A DNA stretch of 64,000 bases from Letharia columbiana (taxonomy: Eukaryota > Ascomycota > Lecanoromycetes > Lecanorales > Parmeliaceae): positions 124,001 through 188,000 of the forward strand of contig NW_023501080.1 in the NCBI RefSeq assembly GCF_014066305.1, read 5' to 3'. The position numbers and the translations under genes were made by a program. Below, one piece after another: positions 43,723-54,885 of this stretch (position 1 is its first letter; each line of letters opens with the position of its first letter). The notes under the pieces are model-generated. The model saw nothing but the letters and a program-made list of their open reading frames with translations, made no database searches and was not told the DNA's origin.

Positions 43723-44814
43723 GGCGAATAGCGCGGAATGGCCACTTAAGATTGATTAACAAAATGTAGGGGAGCACTGTCAGACAAAGGACAGTGTTAC
43801 TTGGGTATGCGCGGGTTGCTTCCAGGTACTTGGTCGAGGCGGATGCCCGGTCTCCTTCTCCTTACGCAAATCAGCTTGATGTGATCGCTGATGTAAGGAT
43901 GATGGCCGCAAGTGGCCGAAGGGATGCCGGTAAGATGTGGTCTGAGTCGCTGTTTCCAGTAACAAAGAGCCCGGGTGCTTGCAGCGCGCGGGAGATGTTC
44001 TGATCTATGCTTTCAAGCTAGGCGATGACGCCTAGCCTTCGAACATAGTGTTGCAGGTTCGCGACATCTTATCGTGATGATGGTGGAGGTGGTGAGGATG
44101 ACGAAGAGGGGGCCAGCCATAAGCCAAGATGAAGTCGCGACCGGCACGGATCAAGTTTGAAGCGATAAATTAGTCAGCGAGTTGAATCCTTGGCAGAGCT
44201 GTGCGCAACCAATGAGGTTCTTTCTTTGGAACATCCGCTCCAACGCAGCGATTGCTGAGTTTTGCAAACAACATTCTAGGTCATATGACCCTCGATCCCG
44301 TGTAGAGCGCCCATATCGCTCGACTCTTTTTACGGGCATCCAACTGATTCTAGATCGCCGCAACAGCATCTTCATGCCCGCTTCTTCGCAACATGGAAAG
44401 ACTGTGAGTGGTGAGATTCGATGTTTCTGGTGCAGTGAGAGGCTGGTTGTTGACGGCTATACCTTAAGTTAGAGCGCCATTTAGTAGACCTTATTGTTGA
44501 TGATCATCGGAGACTCAACAGCAGCCAATCATGCGTAGCACAAAGAAGGCTGCAGTTCAAGGCGGAACTTGACATTATCTGTAATTCACGCAAGTGAAGC
44601 CATCAAGGCTCTTCGTACTTCGTAACGGTACCATGCCTGCTGGCCTCCCATTAGAGCATTCCTGCCTTGCGCAATCCGTCTGTCAAGACTTGTTCTGCCT
44701 GCAACGCCGAATCAAGAACGCATTAGCTGTGTTGTCCTGAATACTCATACATAGTCACCGACTGGGACGCCGAAAGCGACGAAATATATGTGGACATCCA
44801 CAGAGTAACAATCA
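43723..44814. other. Spacer without genes
   Basis: About 1.1 kb between MAF1 and APS1, both transcribed leftward. It should hold the MAF1 promoter. No coding, RNA or repeat feature was found. Confidence 0.45.
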
Positions 44815-45601
44815 TCACATTATTTTGGTAACGCCGTCATCCTCGACCTGATACCCCCAGACACAACGTCAGTCACACCGTGTACGAAGCTCGAAGACGG
44901 TTTAAAAAAAACCCCAAAGCAGAGAGCTAGCAACCGATCCGTAGGAGAATCCATAACCCCATCAAGACTTATCGACACTTACCTCCATATCCTCCAGACT
45001 GTCCTGTTGACTGATGCACCTCAGCACATTCTTCTTACTGCTCTCCTGCATCTCCCCGGCTAGCAACAACTCATCCAGTATGAAGTATGCCTTTTGGAAA
45101 TTGAAAATGATGTCCAGCTCGCAGACATTGCCATAGTATTTGTCCATCTGCTCCACATACCGGTGGACTATCTCGAGGGTGATGAGTTCATTGTCGGTCG
45201 ATGAACAGCCGGCGATGAAGAAAAGAGAAGCGTAGCGACGGTAGACGACTTTGGTGTCTAGACAACGGCTCGAGATTAGCTACGGGCGGGGATGAGAGGG
45301 GAATGGAAGCTGCTTGCCTTTATATTCGAGGAAGTTGCACATGCGTGTTCTCCGTGATAGCACGAGTTGGGAGACATCTTTGATGATTTTGGCTTTGTCT
45401 TTGGGAGAAAGTGTCGTGAACCATTTTGCGAGGCGCTGTTGTGGGGGAATTTTGTTAACGTTTCGACTTAAACGACGAGGTGGGAGACGAGGTACGCACC
45501 ACTTTACCTTGCCGGGACAAGAGGATGAGGTAGCTGCTCGGGGGTCAGTACGACATCCTTCCGTAGCTAAGCAGAGGTGTAGAGGCTCACTTGATGGCCA
45601 T
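44815..45601 (-). CDS. APS1: AP-1 clathrin adaptor complex sigma subunit
   Basis: Small chain of the trans-Golgi/endosome clathrin adaptor. Five exons (45601-45591, 45533-45500, 45435-45318, 45257-44983, 44847-44815) give 156 residues, the usual length. The protein starts [20 protein letters not shown], followed by [20 protein letters not shown] and [20 protein letters not shown]. The C-terminal half has [20 protein letters not shown] and [19 protein letters not shown], the sigma-1 dileucine-binding core, and ends [10 protein letters not shown]. The intron after KDT- starts with GCAAGC, another GC-AG intron. Divergent from the glutamate-cysteine ligase modifier gene. Confidence 0.95.
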
Positions 45602-46003
45602 CCTATCCTAAAAGTCAATGCCTGCGGGAGAGGGATACAGCTTGTGCAGGAGAAAGCGGTGAGCGAGTGTCAAACTTTTGCCGGAGAAAAGCCGATGCCC
45701 CACCAATGTTTCTTTCTTTGTGAAGCAATCGACAGACTTTAAGACTTGCCAGTATACCCGTTTGAAAGAAGCTGCAAATGATTCGGCGGGCAATATTGTG
45801 TCTTTTGAACTCCTGCTTTGGCCCCGAAATTGAGGCAGAGAGTCTTCTAGTGAACAGAAGTCACAAGCTTACGAGAATCGTGTACTATTGTGTCTAGGGG
45901 TCTTAGATTGAGAAAGAGAGAGAATCAGTAGAGACTATTCGGGCTGGCTCGAAGCCCTTTGCTTTGGCTTTGGCTTGACCTGAAGGGTCGCTAGGGTCTT
46001 ATC
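45602..46003. promoter_or_regulatory. Divergent promoter, APS1 / GCL modifier subunit
   Basis: 402 bp between start codons. No distinct motif found. Confidence 0.45.
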
Positions 46004-47000
46004 ATGACTAAACTCATCCTCTCAACATCGTATGGGACCCTTGAGATCTGAGAAGCACGCAATCGCTGACCAGTGTAGCAATATCATGAATGGCGGACCC
46101 TCAATCATCCGTCGTCCAGCGTCCGAAAAGTCTAACGTGGAGCTCATCAACGCCCTGCGCTCCAACTTCCTCGCTTCGATGCAAGTATTTGCGCCAGCCA
46201 CCAAAGGATTCTCCTCATCCGACGGGGCTGAGCGCAAAACGATCTCACAGGACGTTCCATATTCCGAGTGGACGGCTCGAGAAGACGGATCCCTCTTCGT
46301 ACCCTCGATCGACTTCGCGCAGTCAGGGTTGGCAGAAGAGAGGTCGCAGTACGACATTACAGTGAAACTATTCTTCCTCCCACACACGTCAGCAACAGAA
46401 AGATGCAGACACTCACAAGAGGCCGTAGATCTGGTGCTAAGGGAGCTGCACATGCCGTCGATAGACCTGCTAATTGTCTCTTTCCCTGGGGTATCATTCG
46501 ATGCGGATGACGAAGACGAGGAAGAACCACAGTGGAGTCAAGATGGTGAAGGGGAAGACCTCAGCGCAATGGTGGAAACATGGCAAGCTCTCGAAAATCT
46601 CCACGGCAAAGGTACTGTCAAGCAGATAGGCCTCTCGGAATTTGGAAGCGAACGGCTGGAGAAATTTCTGCCCAGGACAAATGTACGGCCTTCAGTAGAT
46701 CAGATCAACGTCCGAGACTGCTGCGTCGTGCCCAAGTCCTTGATTTTGTACGCCAAGCAGGAAAAAATTGAGCTTTTGACACACAACGACTGCACAAACA
46801 TACTGCCTAGCGGTACCGTAAGAGAGCTTCTTGGAAATGGCGATAAAGGTGCTGGTGTTTTAGCCGGACCAGAAGAAGGCTCGAAAGGGTTAAAAGGCGA
46901 GTTAGAACCGCAGTGGGTGGTGAAATACACTGCTGTCGTCCGCGATCGAGGTGTCATCGAAAACAAAGGCTACTTCGCCATGGCCGAGGTGGGAGATTGA
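46004..47000 (+). CDS. Glutamate-cysteine ligase regulatory (modifier) subunit
   Basis: Aldo-keto-reductase-fold modifier of glutamate-cysteine ligase, the first step of glutathione synthesis. Exon 1 (46004-46029) encodes MTKLILSTS and joins exon 2 (46079-47000) at NIMNGGPSIIRRPASEKSN; 315 residues. Conserved parts are PSIDLLIVSFPG, TVKQIGLSEFGSERLEKFLP, PSVDQINVRDCCVVPKSL and ELLTHNDCTNILPS, which match GCLM and its fungal homologues. An acidic insert (DADDEDEEEP) precedes the third strand. The AKR catalytic tyrosine is not evident, as expected for a regulatory subunit. Converges on BUD32. Confidence 0.92.
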
Positions 47001-47119
47001 GTGTTCTCAGGTCTTCCGTATGAATGGCGGTTGATATCCAGCAGCAGCGCGGAGTTCCAGATCAGAACTCACGAGAGAGAGATAGACACTGGTCTTCAAC
47101 GAGCTGTGACATCGCCCTC

Positions 47120-47970
47120 TCACCCAAGCATACTCCTCTTCCTCCCCCTCAGCCTCACGTCCTCCAACCTCTTCAGCACAACCTTCGCCCCCTTATAACT
47201 CTCCCCATAAACCCTCAGCACCTCCTGAAACCCCTCCTCCGCCTCGGGATGCGTGCTCCCAAACGCCCTCTCCAGCACATATAGATCCACGGCCTTATCT
47301 TCATCCTGCAAACTCTGTGCCGCGAGCCCGAAATCAATCAGCACGATCTCCCCCTCTAGACTCTCTCCAGCGCTCTTCGCATCATCTCCGTCTCCTCCGG
47401 CTCCATTCGTAAAGGTCGTGACATGCTGTAAAGACATCGGGGCAGGTCGGAGCATCATGTTACTCGTAGTCAAATCCCCATGCACAACCCCAACCTCATG
47501 CATCCTCCCCAGCGCCCTCCCAATCTTCCCCATCAGCGCCCTCAACCCCTCTTCCCACACCCCACCCCCTCCCCGCTCCTTGATCCTCTTCCCAGCCTCA
47601 ACAACCACCTCCTTAACCGTGCTCCCCTCAACCCACTCCATCATCATCCACCCCCCACTCCCTGCATCCCCACAGCCCTCGGCGTCAAGCGCGAGCACCC
47701 CCGGCACACTCACGCCCTCCCGTCGGCACTTCACAAGTGTGCGCGCTTCGCTCAGTATCCGGTGTTTTGTCAGGCGTTTGTCGAGAACGGGGTGGCGGTA
47801 GGGTTTCGAAGGGCGGTGTTTGAGAGCGCAGGGGTGGGAGGGGAGGAGGAAATGGGTGCGGTAGAGGAGGGCTTCGGCGCCTTGGGTTAGGAGTGTGGGG
47901 GCGGGAGCGGTGTGGGTGAAGGGGGGGGGAGAGGGTGGGGTTGCGGGGGGTCATTGTTTGTTATTTCCAT
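47120..47970 (-). CDS. BUD32: KEOPS complex kinase/ATPase Bud32
   Basis: Small atypical kinase of the KEOPS complex (tRNA t6A synthesis, telomeres). The body is complete: LLTQGAEALLYRTHF (glycine-rich region), KHRPSKPYRHPVLDKRLTKH, RILSEARTLVKCRREGV (lysine and alpha-C), MMMEWVEG hinge, GVVHGDLTTSNMM catalytic loop, VLIDFGLA, and the C-terminal RKRSMLG. The only upstream ATG (47970, MEITNND) is in a frame shifted by one nucleotide relative to the body across a C9 run (G9 on the plus strand, 47922-47930). One extra or two fewer Cs would give a normal 283-residue protein. I call it a gene and attribute the break to a homopolymer error unless confirmed. Confidence 0.88.
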
Positions 47971-48121
47971 TGCGTGGGGTGCTTTGAGTGAGGTTGGAGG
48001 GTGAGGGATAGCACGGACTGTTCTGGTGGTCGCCGGGTTGCTACAGTGAAATGAATGCTTCGTACCTCGGGGGTTATCTAACGGACACTCAATAATGCTA
48101 GGCGGCGATATTTGACTCGTC

Positions 48122-51100
48122 CTACCCCTTCCTAACAAGCACTAATGGATCACCAGCGGTCACCACATCCCCAGGTCTGACCAGCAGTTTCTCCACTTTC
48201 CCAGCCAAACCCTCCTCCGCTCTCACGGATATCTCCAATTTCATGGCTTCCAATATAGCCACCACATCGTTACTTTTCACCTCATCGCCCTCCTCCGATG
48301 TTACCTTCCATACGTTGGCGTTCATTGGTGAAGTGATCTTATGGATTGCCGGATCGTTGACTAGAGCGTCCACTTTATCTATTGGGATTTTGCCTTCTGC
48401 TTTCTCCTTGGTCCACCGCTCCATCAGCTCCTCTTCGACCTTTTGCATCTCGTCCTGTGCTCGCTTTTGTCTCTTCCTGACCTCCTCGACTTCTTCCTTC
48501 GTATCCTGAAGCAGCTTGTTATGCTCGCCCATGTCGAATTCTGTGTCCTCGACTTCGTACTCGTACCGTCCGCTGTGGAACAGCGCTATCTGCCTGTCGT
48601 ATTCTTCTTCGTTGACTTCATAGAATGTGAGCTGATCGAAGTCTTCGAACAGCCAAGGCCTTTGTAGGGAATATCCGTTCTTGGAACCTAGGATATCGCA
48701 CCCAGGGATCGTCAAACCTGTGAGTTGATACCCGCCAGGCGACTCGACATTATACAAAGCCATACAAGAACCACCCCACGAGACTTGACCTTCAGGTGTG
48801 AATACGCGAGAGGGATTCATCTTCGGACAGTTGATACGTTGCCGTGGATCCACTGGTAGACAGAGCGGCAAGGCGGCGAAGAAACCTACGGAGACAGCTA
48901 TGAGTCTGCTTTTGAGATAAATATCGACAAGATCCCTGCGTTCGAGACCGTTGTTCTTGGCGACAAAAGCCATATTGTCTGGCAAGTAGGAAGCATATGG
49001 CCTCTGGGTTTCCATGTAGCGCTTGATCGCATTCTTCTCCTTGGCTGAATCGAATAGTATGGGCAGCTTGAAGAGGCGAGAAGGGACTCTGGCATTGCTG
49101 AGGTCGCCTATTTGGGCTTCTAAATCGACTAAGTAGGAGATGAGCTTCTTTTGGGCGATTTTCATTCCGTCGTAGTATAGTAGGAGGGCTGATCCAGACC
49201 AATCAGTCTGGAAGTCCCACGCAGGAATAATGGTAACTCACAGTTGCAACAGCCGACGGTGTTTACCAGTCCACCAGAGAAAGAGACCTCACTGTTCAAT
49301 TCCTTCAACGCTTTGGCAAGCGCTGTGACCCGACAGCGGTGATTTAAATCAAATTTTCCATCTCCGTATTCAACGAGGAGATAGTCATCTCCACCCTGTA
49401 AGATTGTAAGCGGAAGGCAGTACAGGCTGATCACTGTTAGGTACCTGTCGATATAGAGTCCTAGGCTGGCTGCCTTTGTCTTCAATGTGGCGGACAATAG
49501 CCTTGCCGTGATTCCCGGCGGAGGAGGACAAGGTCATTGATGTAGGCATATTTGAGTAGTCAAGAGCTCCGATGGCAGCAAAATCGCCTTCTCCAGAGCA
49601 AGCTTTGCCTATAGCACCAACAAACTCGTTGAACCGCCTTCGCGTAGCAAGTGCGTCTTCTAGTGAGACTCTCAGATATTGCATTGTATCTCCAGCTTTC
49701 ATCTGGCCCAATCTCCAGTGCTCAGCTTTGATAATTGTGGTACTCGATACGAAACCACCGAAGTCAGGACAGTCAACAGGAAAGATGCATGGGTCATCAC
49801 CGGTCCAATTCAAGGATCCCACCGGGTAACCATACTCAGGTACATCAGATGGGTGTGCGCCTCCTTCACCCCCGTCAGAGCGAGCCCACTTTGGCTTGGG
49901 TCCAATGAGACGTATACCACCTCTTGCAGCATTATGGGACACTTGCCATTTGGTGTTGTAGATCATCTCGACATCTTCTCCAAGTAGGTAGCCTTCGTCG
50001 TATGGGCCTGGCATGGCAAGAAGATCCCAGTGAGTTGGATATTGAGGGACCAGATGCTCTGGTAACTTCAATGGTTTGCTGAGATGGTGTGGGATATCTT
50101 TGGTTATTGCTAGAAGATCCCCTGAAGCAAGTTGCCGTCCTTGATAACCGCCCACTCCAACGCCAGGAGATGTAGCTTTCGACCCAAACCAGTCGGCAAC
50201 GCTAGGTAAGCCACCGTAGATGGCGAGATAGGAGCGGCAGCCACCCTCTGTTGTTTTACCAATTTTCATCTTTTGGCCAGCCTTGATAGAGATTCTTGCC
50301 CACATTGGGATTTTTTCCCCATCAAGCGTGATTTCCATTGGTGCTCCACAGATGGCGATCACTGCAGCGCCCAGGAAAACGACTTCAGGCCCGTCCAATG
50401 TACATTCGAGGCCTTCTGTTCCGCGCGGGTTACCAACCAGAAGATTGGCTATCTGAAAGGCAAGAGGGTCCATAGGACCAGCGTGTGGGAAACCTCTTCC
50501 CATTGTAGGCCGCCCGGGATAGTCCTGAACTTGGGTATAGGCCCCTCCCGTGACAACATCTATGGCGGCCGGCGAAAATTTGAATCCGGTGAGGAACTTG
50601 GTCATGGTCACTCCTTCAGCGAACGCGGGGTCAGCGACAATGGTAGCCAGAAGTTCAAGGTTTGTGGGTGGCCCACAGATCCTGGACTCGGACAGTATCT
50701 TGTGAATGGCCTTGATCGCGTTGTCTCTGCTGGGATCATGCACCATGACTTTGGCAAGGAGAGGGTCGTAATGAGACGAGACAATGGTGCCCGTATGGAT
50801 CCAAGTGTCGATTCTTGACTCTTTCGTCTCTTTCCACTCCACGATTTGCAGGGTTCCCGGGGACGGTGCGTAATCATTTGCTGGGTTCTCGGCATACACT
50901 CGCGCTTCAATCGCAGCCCCTTTGGGGCTCGTTGGCTGAAGAGAATTCAATTCCTCGTGGTTGATGCCACCATTGCCTGCCAACTCAGCATCTGCTTGCC
51001 TCAGCATCAATTCGACAAGGTCCACGCCGTAGCAGAGCTCCGTGATCCCGTGTTCAACCTGTAGTCGAGTGTTCATTTCTAGGAAGAAATAGTCGCCAGA

Positions 51101-52295
51101 TTTATCATCAACCAGATACTCAATAGTTCCCGCTGATCCATACTTGATGGACTCGGCAAGGCGAACGGCCGCGGAACAGAGCCCTTCCCTGAGGTCTTTT
51201 GCCCAGTTAGCAGCCCTCCTGGAATTAATTCAAGATACTCACCAGGGTGTTTCGCCACAAAGGGACTGGGACACTCTTCGATAACTTTCTGGTGTCTCCG
51301 CTGGATGGAGCATTCTCTCTCCCCAAAATGGATGGCATTGCCTAGTCCATTCCCAAAGACCTGTACCTCGATGTGGTGGCTGTCCGGGTAGAATCTCTCC
51401 ATGAACATGCCAGCATTTTTGAATAGGTTCTCACCACGGGACTTGACCATTTCAAATGCTTCTCTGACCTCTTGGACATTTTGGCACGTTGCTAGCCCCA
51501 TGCCGCCGCCACCAGCTGTTGCTTTAAGCATGACAGGGAACCCCAGACGCTCGCTGTGTTCGACAGCATCTTCTTCACTAGTGATCAGACCTTTTGATCC
51601 TGGCACTATGGGTACCCCAGCTTGTGTGGCTAGGTCTCTCGCCGTATGCTTTAGCCCGAAAGATTCAATACTCTCTGGGCTCGGTCCAACCCAGACCATA
51701 CCAGCATCGGCAACAGCCTTGGCGAAATCTGCATTCTCTGATAGGAAGCCATAGCCAGGTATGATGGCATCTGCTTTGTGTTCCTTGGCTATTCTGATTA
51801 TTTCTTCGCTAGTGGAAGGACCGTAAGCTCAGATAAGGGGTCGGGGGAAAGGAAAAAAATGTTTATACTGAGATAGAATGCTAGCAGTACAAAACAGAGA
51901 CTTAATTGAGGTATAAGACAGTAGACTTGTAAAGCTGTCATTTAGATAGAAGAATCTCACCCAAGAAGAAAGAAAAATAGAAATCAAAAAACAAAAGAAA
52001 GCTTGAGATATAGGAATAACGTTACTAGGCCAGGCTCACCCATTCAGATAGGCTTTGGCAGGGCTTCCAGGCAAGAGAACTGCCAGGTCTGCCTGTGAGA
52101 CATGCGTAGAGGCTGCATCAGGCTCTGTGTAAACAGCAATGGTCCGGATATCTAAAGATCTGGAGGAAGGAGTATCAGTGGCAGCTCGGGTTCGGAAATG
52201 GAAATCCGATCGCACTTAGCCGTTTTGAGGATCCTTGTCGCAATTTCAGCGCGATTGGCAATAAGAAGCGTCTTCAAGCGTTCCATCTTGTTCAT
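48122..52295 (-). CDS. Urea-carboxylase-like biotin enzyme fused to PxpC- and PxpB-like domains
   Basis: Six exons (52295-52216, 52159-52040, 51808-51243, 51195-49445, 49395-49242, 49188-48122) give 1245 residues with consistent phases. Order: biotin carboxylase (LLIANRAEIATRI, GYGFLSEN, KATAGGGGMG, EMNTRLQVEH; about 1-460), then the carboxyltransferase-type part with a KipA/PxpC-like domain (VQDYPGRPTMGRGFPHAGPM, from about 500) and a KipI/PxpB-like domain (YLLVEYGDGKFDLNHRCRV, GLVNTVGC, SPGGYQLTG), and a C-terminal biotinyl domain with EAMKLEISV. No allophanate hydrolase domain is attached, unlike yeast Dur1,2. Divergent from a PxpA gene, so the substrate may be 5-oxoproline or another lactam rather than urea. 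The intron at 51809-52039 is 231 bp, far longer than the others. Confidence 0.88.
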
Positions 52296-52595
52296 TTTAA
52301 TCGAGCACAGTTTGGTCGACTTGAGGCTTCATCGATGAAGTCAATCGAGACCTTGTGCCATTTTCACTATCAATTCAAGATGGCTCACCCAAGATAGTGG
52401 ATGGCAGCGGCAGCACTTGTGGAGATCTGCCTTTCGGCCAAACGTTGGAGATGCGGGGATAGTCTCCCCACCCCCGAGACCTGGTGGGCCTAGGAATTAG
52501 AAAAGGCTACGTCAGCGGGGCAGAGACCCAGAGAACCATACTCAAGCCTCTCAATAAAGCCCTTGGCCTCGAATCAAACCTCCCAATATCCCACC
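52296..52595. promoter_or_regulatory. Shared divergent promoter, biotin carboxylase / PxpA
   Basis: 300 bp separate the two start codons, which suggests joint regulation. GC-rich stretches such as CCCCACCCCCGAGACC are present; I cannot assign a factor. Confidence 0.5.
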
Positions 52596-53411
52596 ATGGG
52601 CCCAATTAAGCACAAAGCTCTCCTCAACGTCGACCTTGGTGAAGGCTTCGGCAATCTGAAATGCGGTCCAGACGAAGAGCTTCTTCCACACATTGACATC
52701 GCCAATGTAGCCTGCGGATTCCACTCCGGCGATCCCCTAATCATGATGAACACGGTCCGCATGTGTAAAGAGCACAACGTCAAGATCGGAGCCCACCCTG
52801 GCTTGCCAGACCTGCAAGGCTTTGGCCGAAGGGAGATGAAGCTACAGCCAGAAGAGTTGACAGCCATTACTGTATACCAGGTTGGCTCTCTCAAGGGATT
52901 TCTGGACAGGGAGGGACTGCCGATGAACCACGTCAAACCGCACGGGACTCTATATGGTATGATGTGTCGGGACTTCGACGTAGCGACTGCGGTCATGAAA
53001 GGTATTCCAAAAGGGGTGCCAGTCTTTGGGCTAGCCGGAACGAATATGGAGAAGGCAGCGAAAGAGGTGGGGGTGGAGTTTTGGGCCGAGATGTACGGAG
53101 ATGTGAAATATAACACTGACGGGATGTTGGTCATTGACAGGATAAAAAAGTATACGGTCAGAATCTACGCGGCTCAGGTGATTTGCTGACCTAGGGACAG
53201 ACCTTGGAAGCTTGAAGACGTCGAGAGACACGTGGAGCAGCAGCTTACTACTGAGTCAGTAACCGCTGTGGATGGCAGTAATGTGCATCTGCCTGTCAAG
53301 GACTACCCGATCTCAATTTGCTGTCATTCAGATTCCCCTGGCTGCGTTGGGATCGTCAAGACAACAAGGGCAGTTTGCGACAAATTCAACAAGGAGCATG
53401 GTTGGTCGTAA
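52596..53411 (+). CDS. LamB/YcsF family, 5-oxoprolinase subunit A (PxpA) homologue
   Basis: PxpA hydrolyses phosphorylated or carboxylated lactams together with PxpB and PxpC in bacteria. Exons 52596-53149 and 53201-53411 give 254 residues, the normal size. Signature motifs are LLNVDLGEGFGN, IDIANVACGFHSGDP, KIGAHPGLPDLQGFGRR and HVKPHGTLYGMM; the C-terminus has YPISICCHSDSPGCV. The ATG at 52596 follows CCACC. It is divergent from the fused PxpC/PxpB-like carboxylase, so all parts of a Pxp-type enzyme are in this locus. It converges on the kinase gene with 166 bp between stops. Confidence 0.93.
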
Positions 53412-53577
53412 TCTATGGTCTATCAAGTCGTTCCCACCAGTTGCCTAGCAGAGTTGATTTTTCAAGTCTTAGTTCCCCCCACCAGCCCCTTCGCCGTCGA
53501 GACTTCCAAGACCCTTTCCCTCGTTGGGCCCGCCGGAGAAGATGCGCTACTGAGAATCAGCATCAGTCTGGTGTCAT

Positions 53578-54432
53578 TCACGCAGGATTCACCTTGACCA
53601 GTTCCATGATCTCTTTATAGATCTGCGCAAGCGGTCTATCGCAGTCCATCTCAAAATACATAAATCAGCCATGGCTCTCTTGAACCGGATGAATAATATT
53701 ATCATTACCTTGACAAGCTTTTCCTCCTGTTCGAAATAGCGGATGATCTCTTCGCTCTCATCAAGGAACCCTTGGTACCGTTTTTCGAATATGGCCTCCG
53801 TGTCGTCAACGCGGCCAGAGGTCTTTGCTCGGTTGAGCACGCGTTGAAGCAAGGTCTCTCTAGACCCTTGAAACAACAACATTGCCTTGATCTTGCAATT
53901 CTACATACTTGTCAGCGCTCATGTTCTGGCTCTTACTGCAGCCTTTGATAGTCTTCAGCACTAACGCTAGCTTCGAACAGCTTCGTCTGGTCCACACTCC
54001 TGGGGAAGCCGTCCAGCAGGATGTGAGTCTTTCCTGCTTTGACACTGAAGACAATAGCGTCCTCCAAGATACCCTGAACGGTTTCCTTAGGTACAAGCTT
54101 GCCGTCTCGCATGTAGGCCACGATGTCGATCCCCTGCTTCGTCAATATTTTGTCTGCTCCGGCTCTGAGAAGGTCGCCGACAGACAGGTGCAAAACGCCG
54201 AGGTCGGTCACCAGTCTTGCGCATTGCGTGCCTTTGCCAACACCTGGCCCGCCTGAAAGTCTTCCGTTAGCAGCGTATGCGAAGAAAGGATCAAAGCGGA
54301 GGATGCTTTACCAATCACGCAGATGATCTGCGCCTGTTCCAGCTCACTTGGAGGGCTTGTAGCTCCTCCTGCTCCGTCCAGCGTATTCGTTTGGTCCATC
54401 TTCGCCATGATTGTCCAAGATCTCTTCTGCAT
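53578..54432 (-). CDS. UMP-CMP kinase-like nucleoside monophosphate kinase
   Basis: Adenylate-kinase-fold enzyme that phosphorylates UMP/CMP (Ura6/CMPK type). Four exons (54432 or 54408-54312, 54252-53966, 53891-53709, 53649-53578) give 212-220 residues. The P-loop is GGPGVGKGTQCARL. NMP-binding blocks are HLSVGDLLR and DGKLVPKETV, then HILLDGFPRS. The lid has NRAKTSGRVDD, with both catalytic arginines, then RYQGFLDES. Compared with housekeeping Ura6 it looks divergent around LFEASIKAMLLFQGSRETL. It is head to head with the viperin gene, 450 bp apart. Whether this is the only UMP-CMP kinase of the genome decides if it is dedicated to viperin. Confidence 0.88.
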
Positions 54433-54885
54433 GTGATGATGTGAGTTTTGAGCTTGTCAAACGGTACGGGACCTTCTCCGGATATATGTCCTTAGAAGGC
54501 ATCAGTACGCAGCAGTATGCGACATTCTTCGGCGTTTGCGCGCTTCTTGCCTCTTTTCTATTCGCTACCATTCTTTGTTACCATAGAACAAAAAGGTGTT
54601 TCCTATCCTGTTTCTCCCGCAGCTTGTTTGTCTCCTGTGCAGCGGTCTGGCGCAGAGTCCTCTAAAGTCATTCATTAGTTTTGAGACATCTTTAGGCAAA
54701 CAGAAACTGAGACGTGAGGCCTTTCACTGAGTCACACGGGGTTGTTCATGATTCTGCCTTGCGCTGGCATCCCAGAAGCATCTTGTTCGGTCTAGCCAAA
54801 CAGCCTCATAGCATAAATACCCAGCAGACTGCTCCTTAGTTTCTTAAATAACCAATAGTCTAGCACTCATATCACACCACACAAG
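54433..54885. promoter_or_regulatory. Shared divergent promoter, nucleotide kinase / viperin
   Basis: 453 bp between start codons. A TATA-like CATAAATACC lies about 75 bp upstream of the viperin ATG, followed by a short leader ending CACACAAGATG. No known stress element is recognisable. Confidence 0.5.

Noticed and set aside
48122..52295. Full urea amidolyase (Dur1,2)
   Set aside because: No allophanate hydrolase (amidase) domain precedes the biotin carboxylase; the start codon is directly before LLIANRAEIA.
53415..53597. 60-codon frame directly after the PxpA stop
   Set aside because: Overlaps the kinase 3' end and lacks family resemblance; probably untranslated region.
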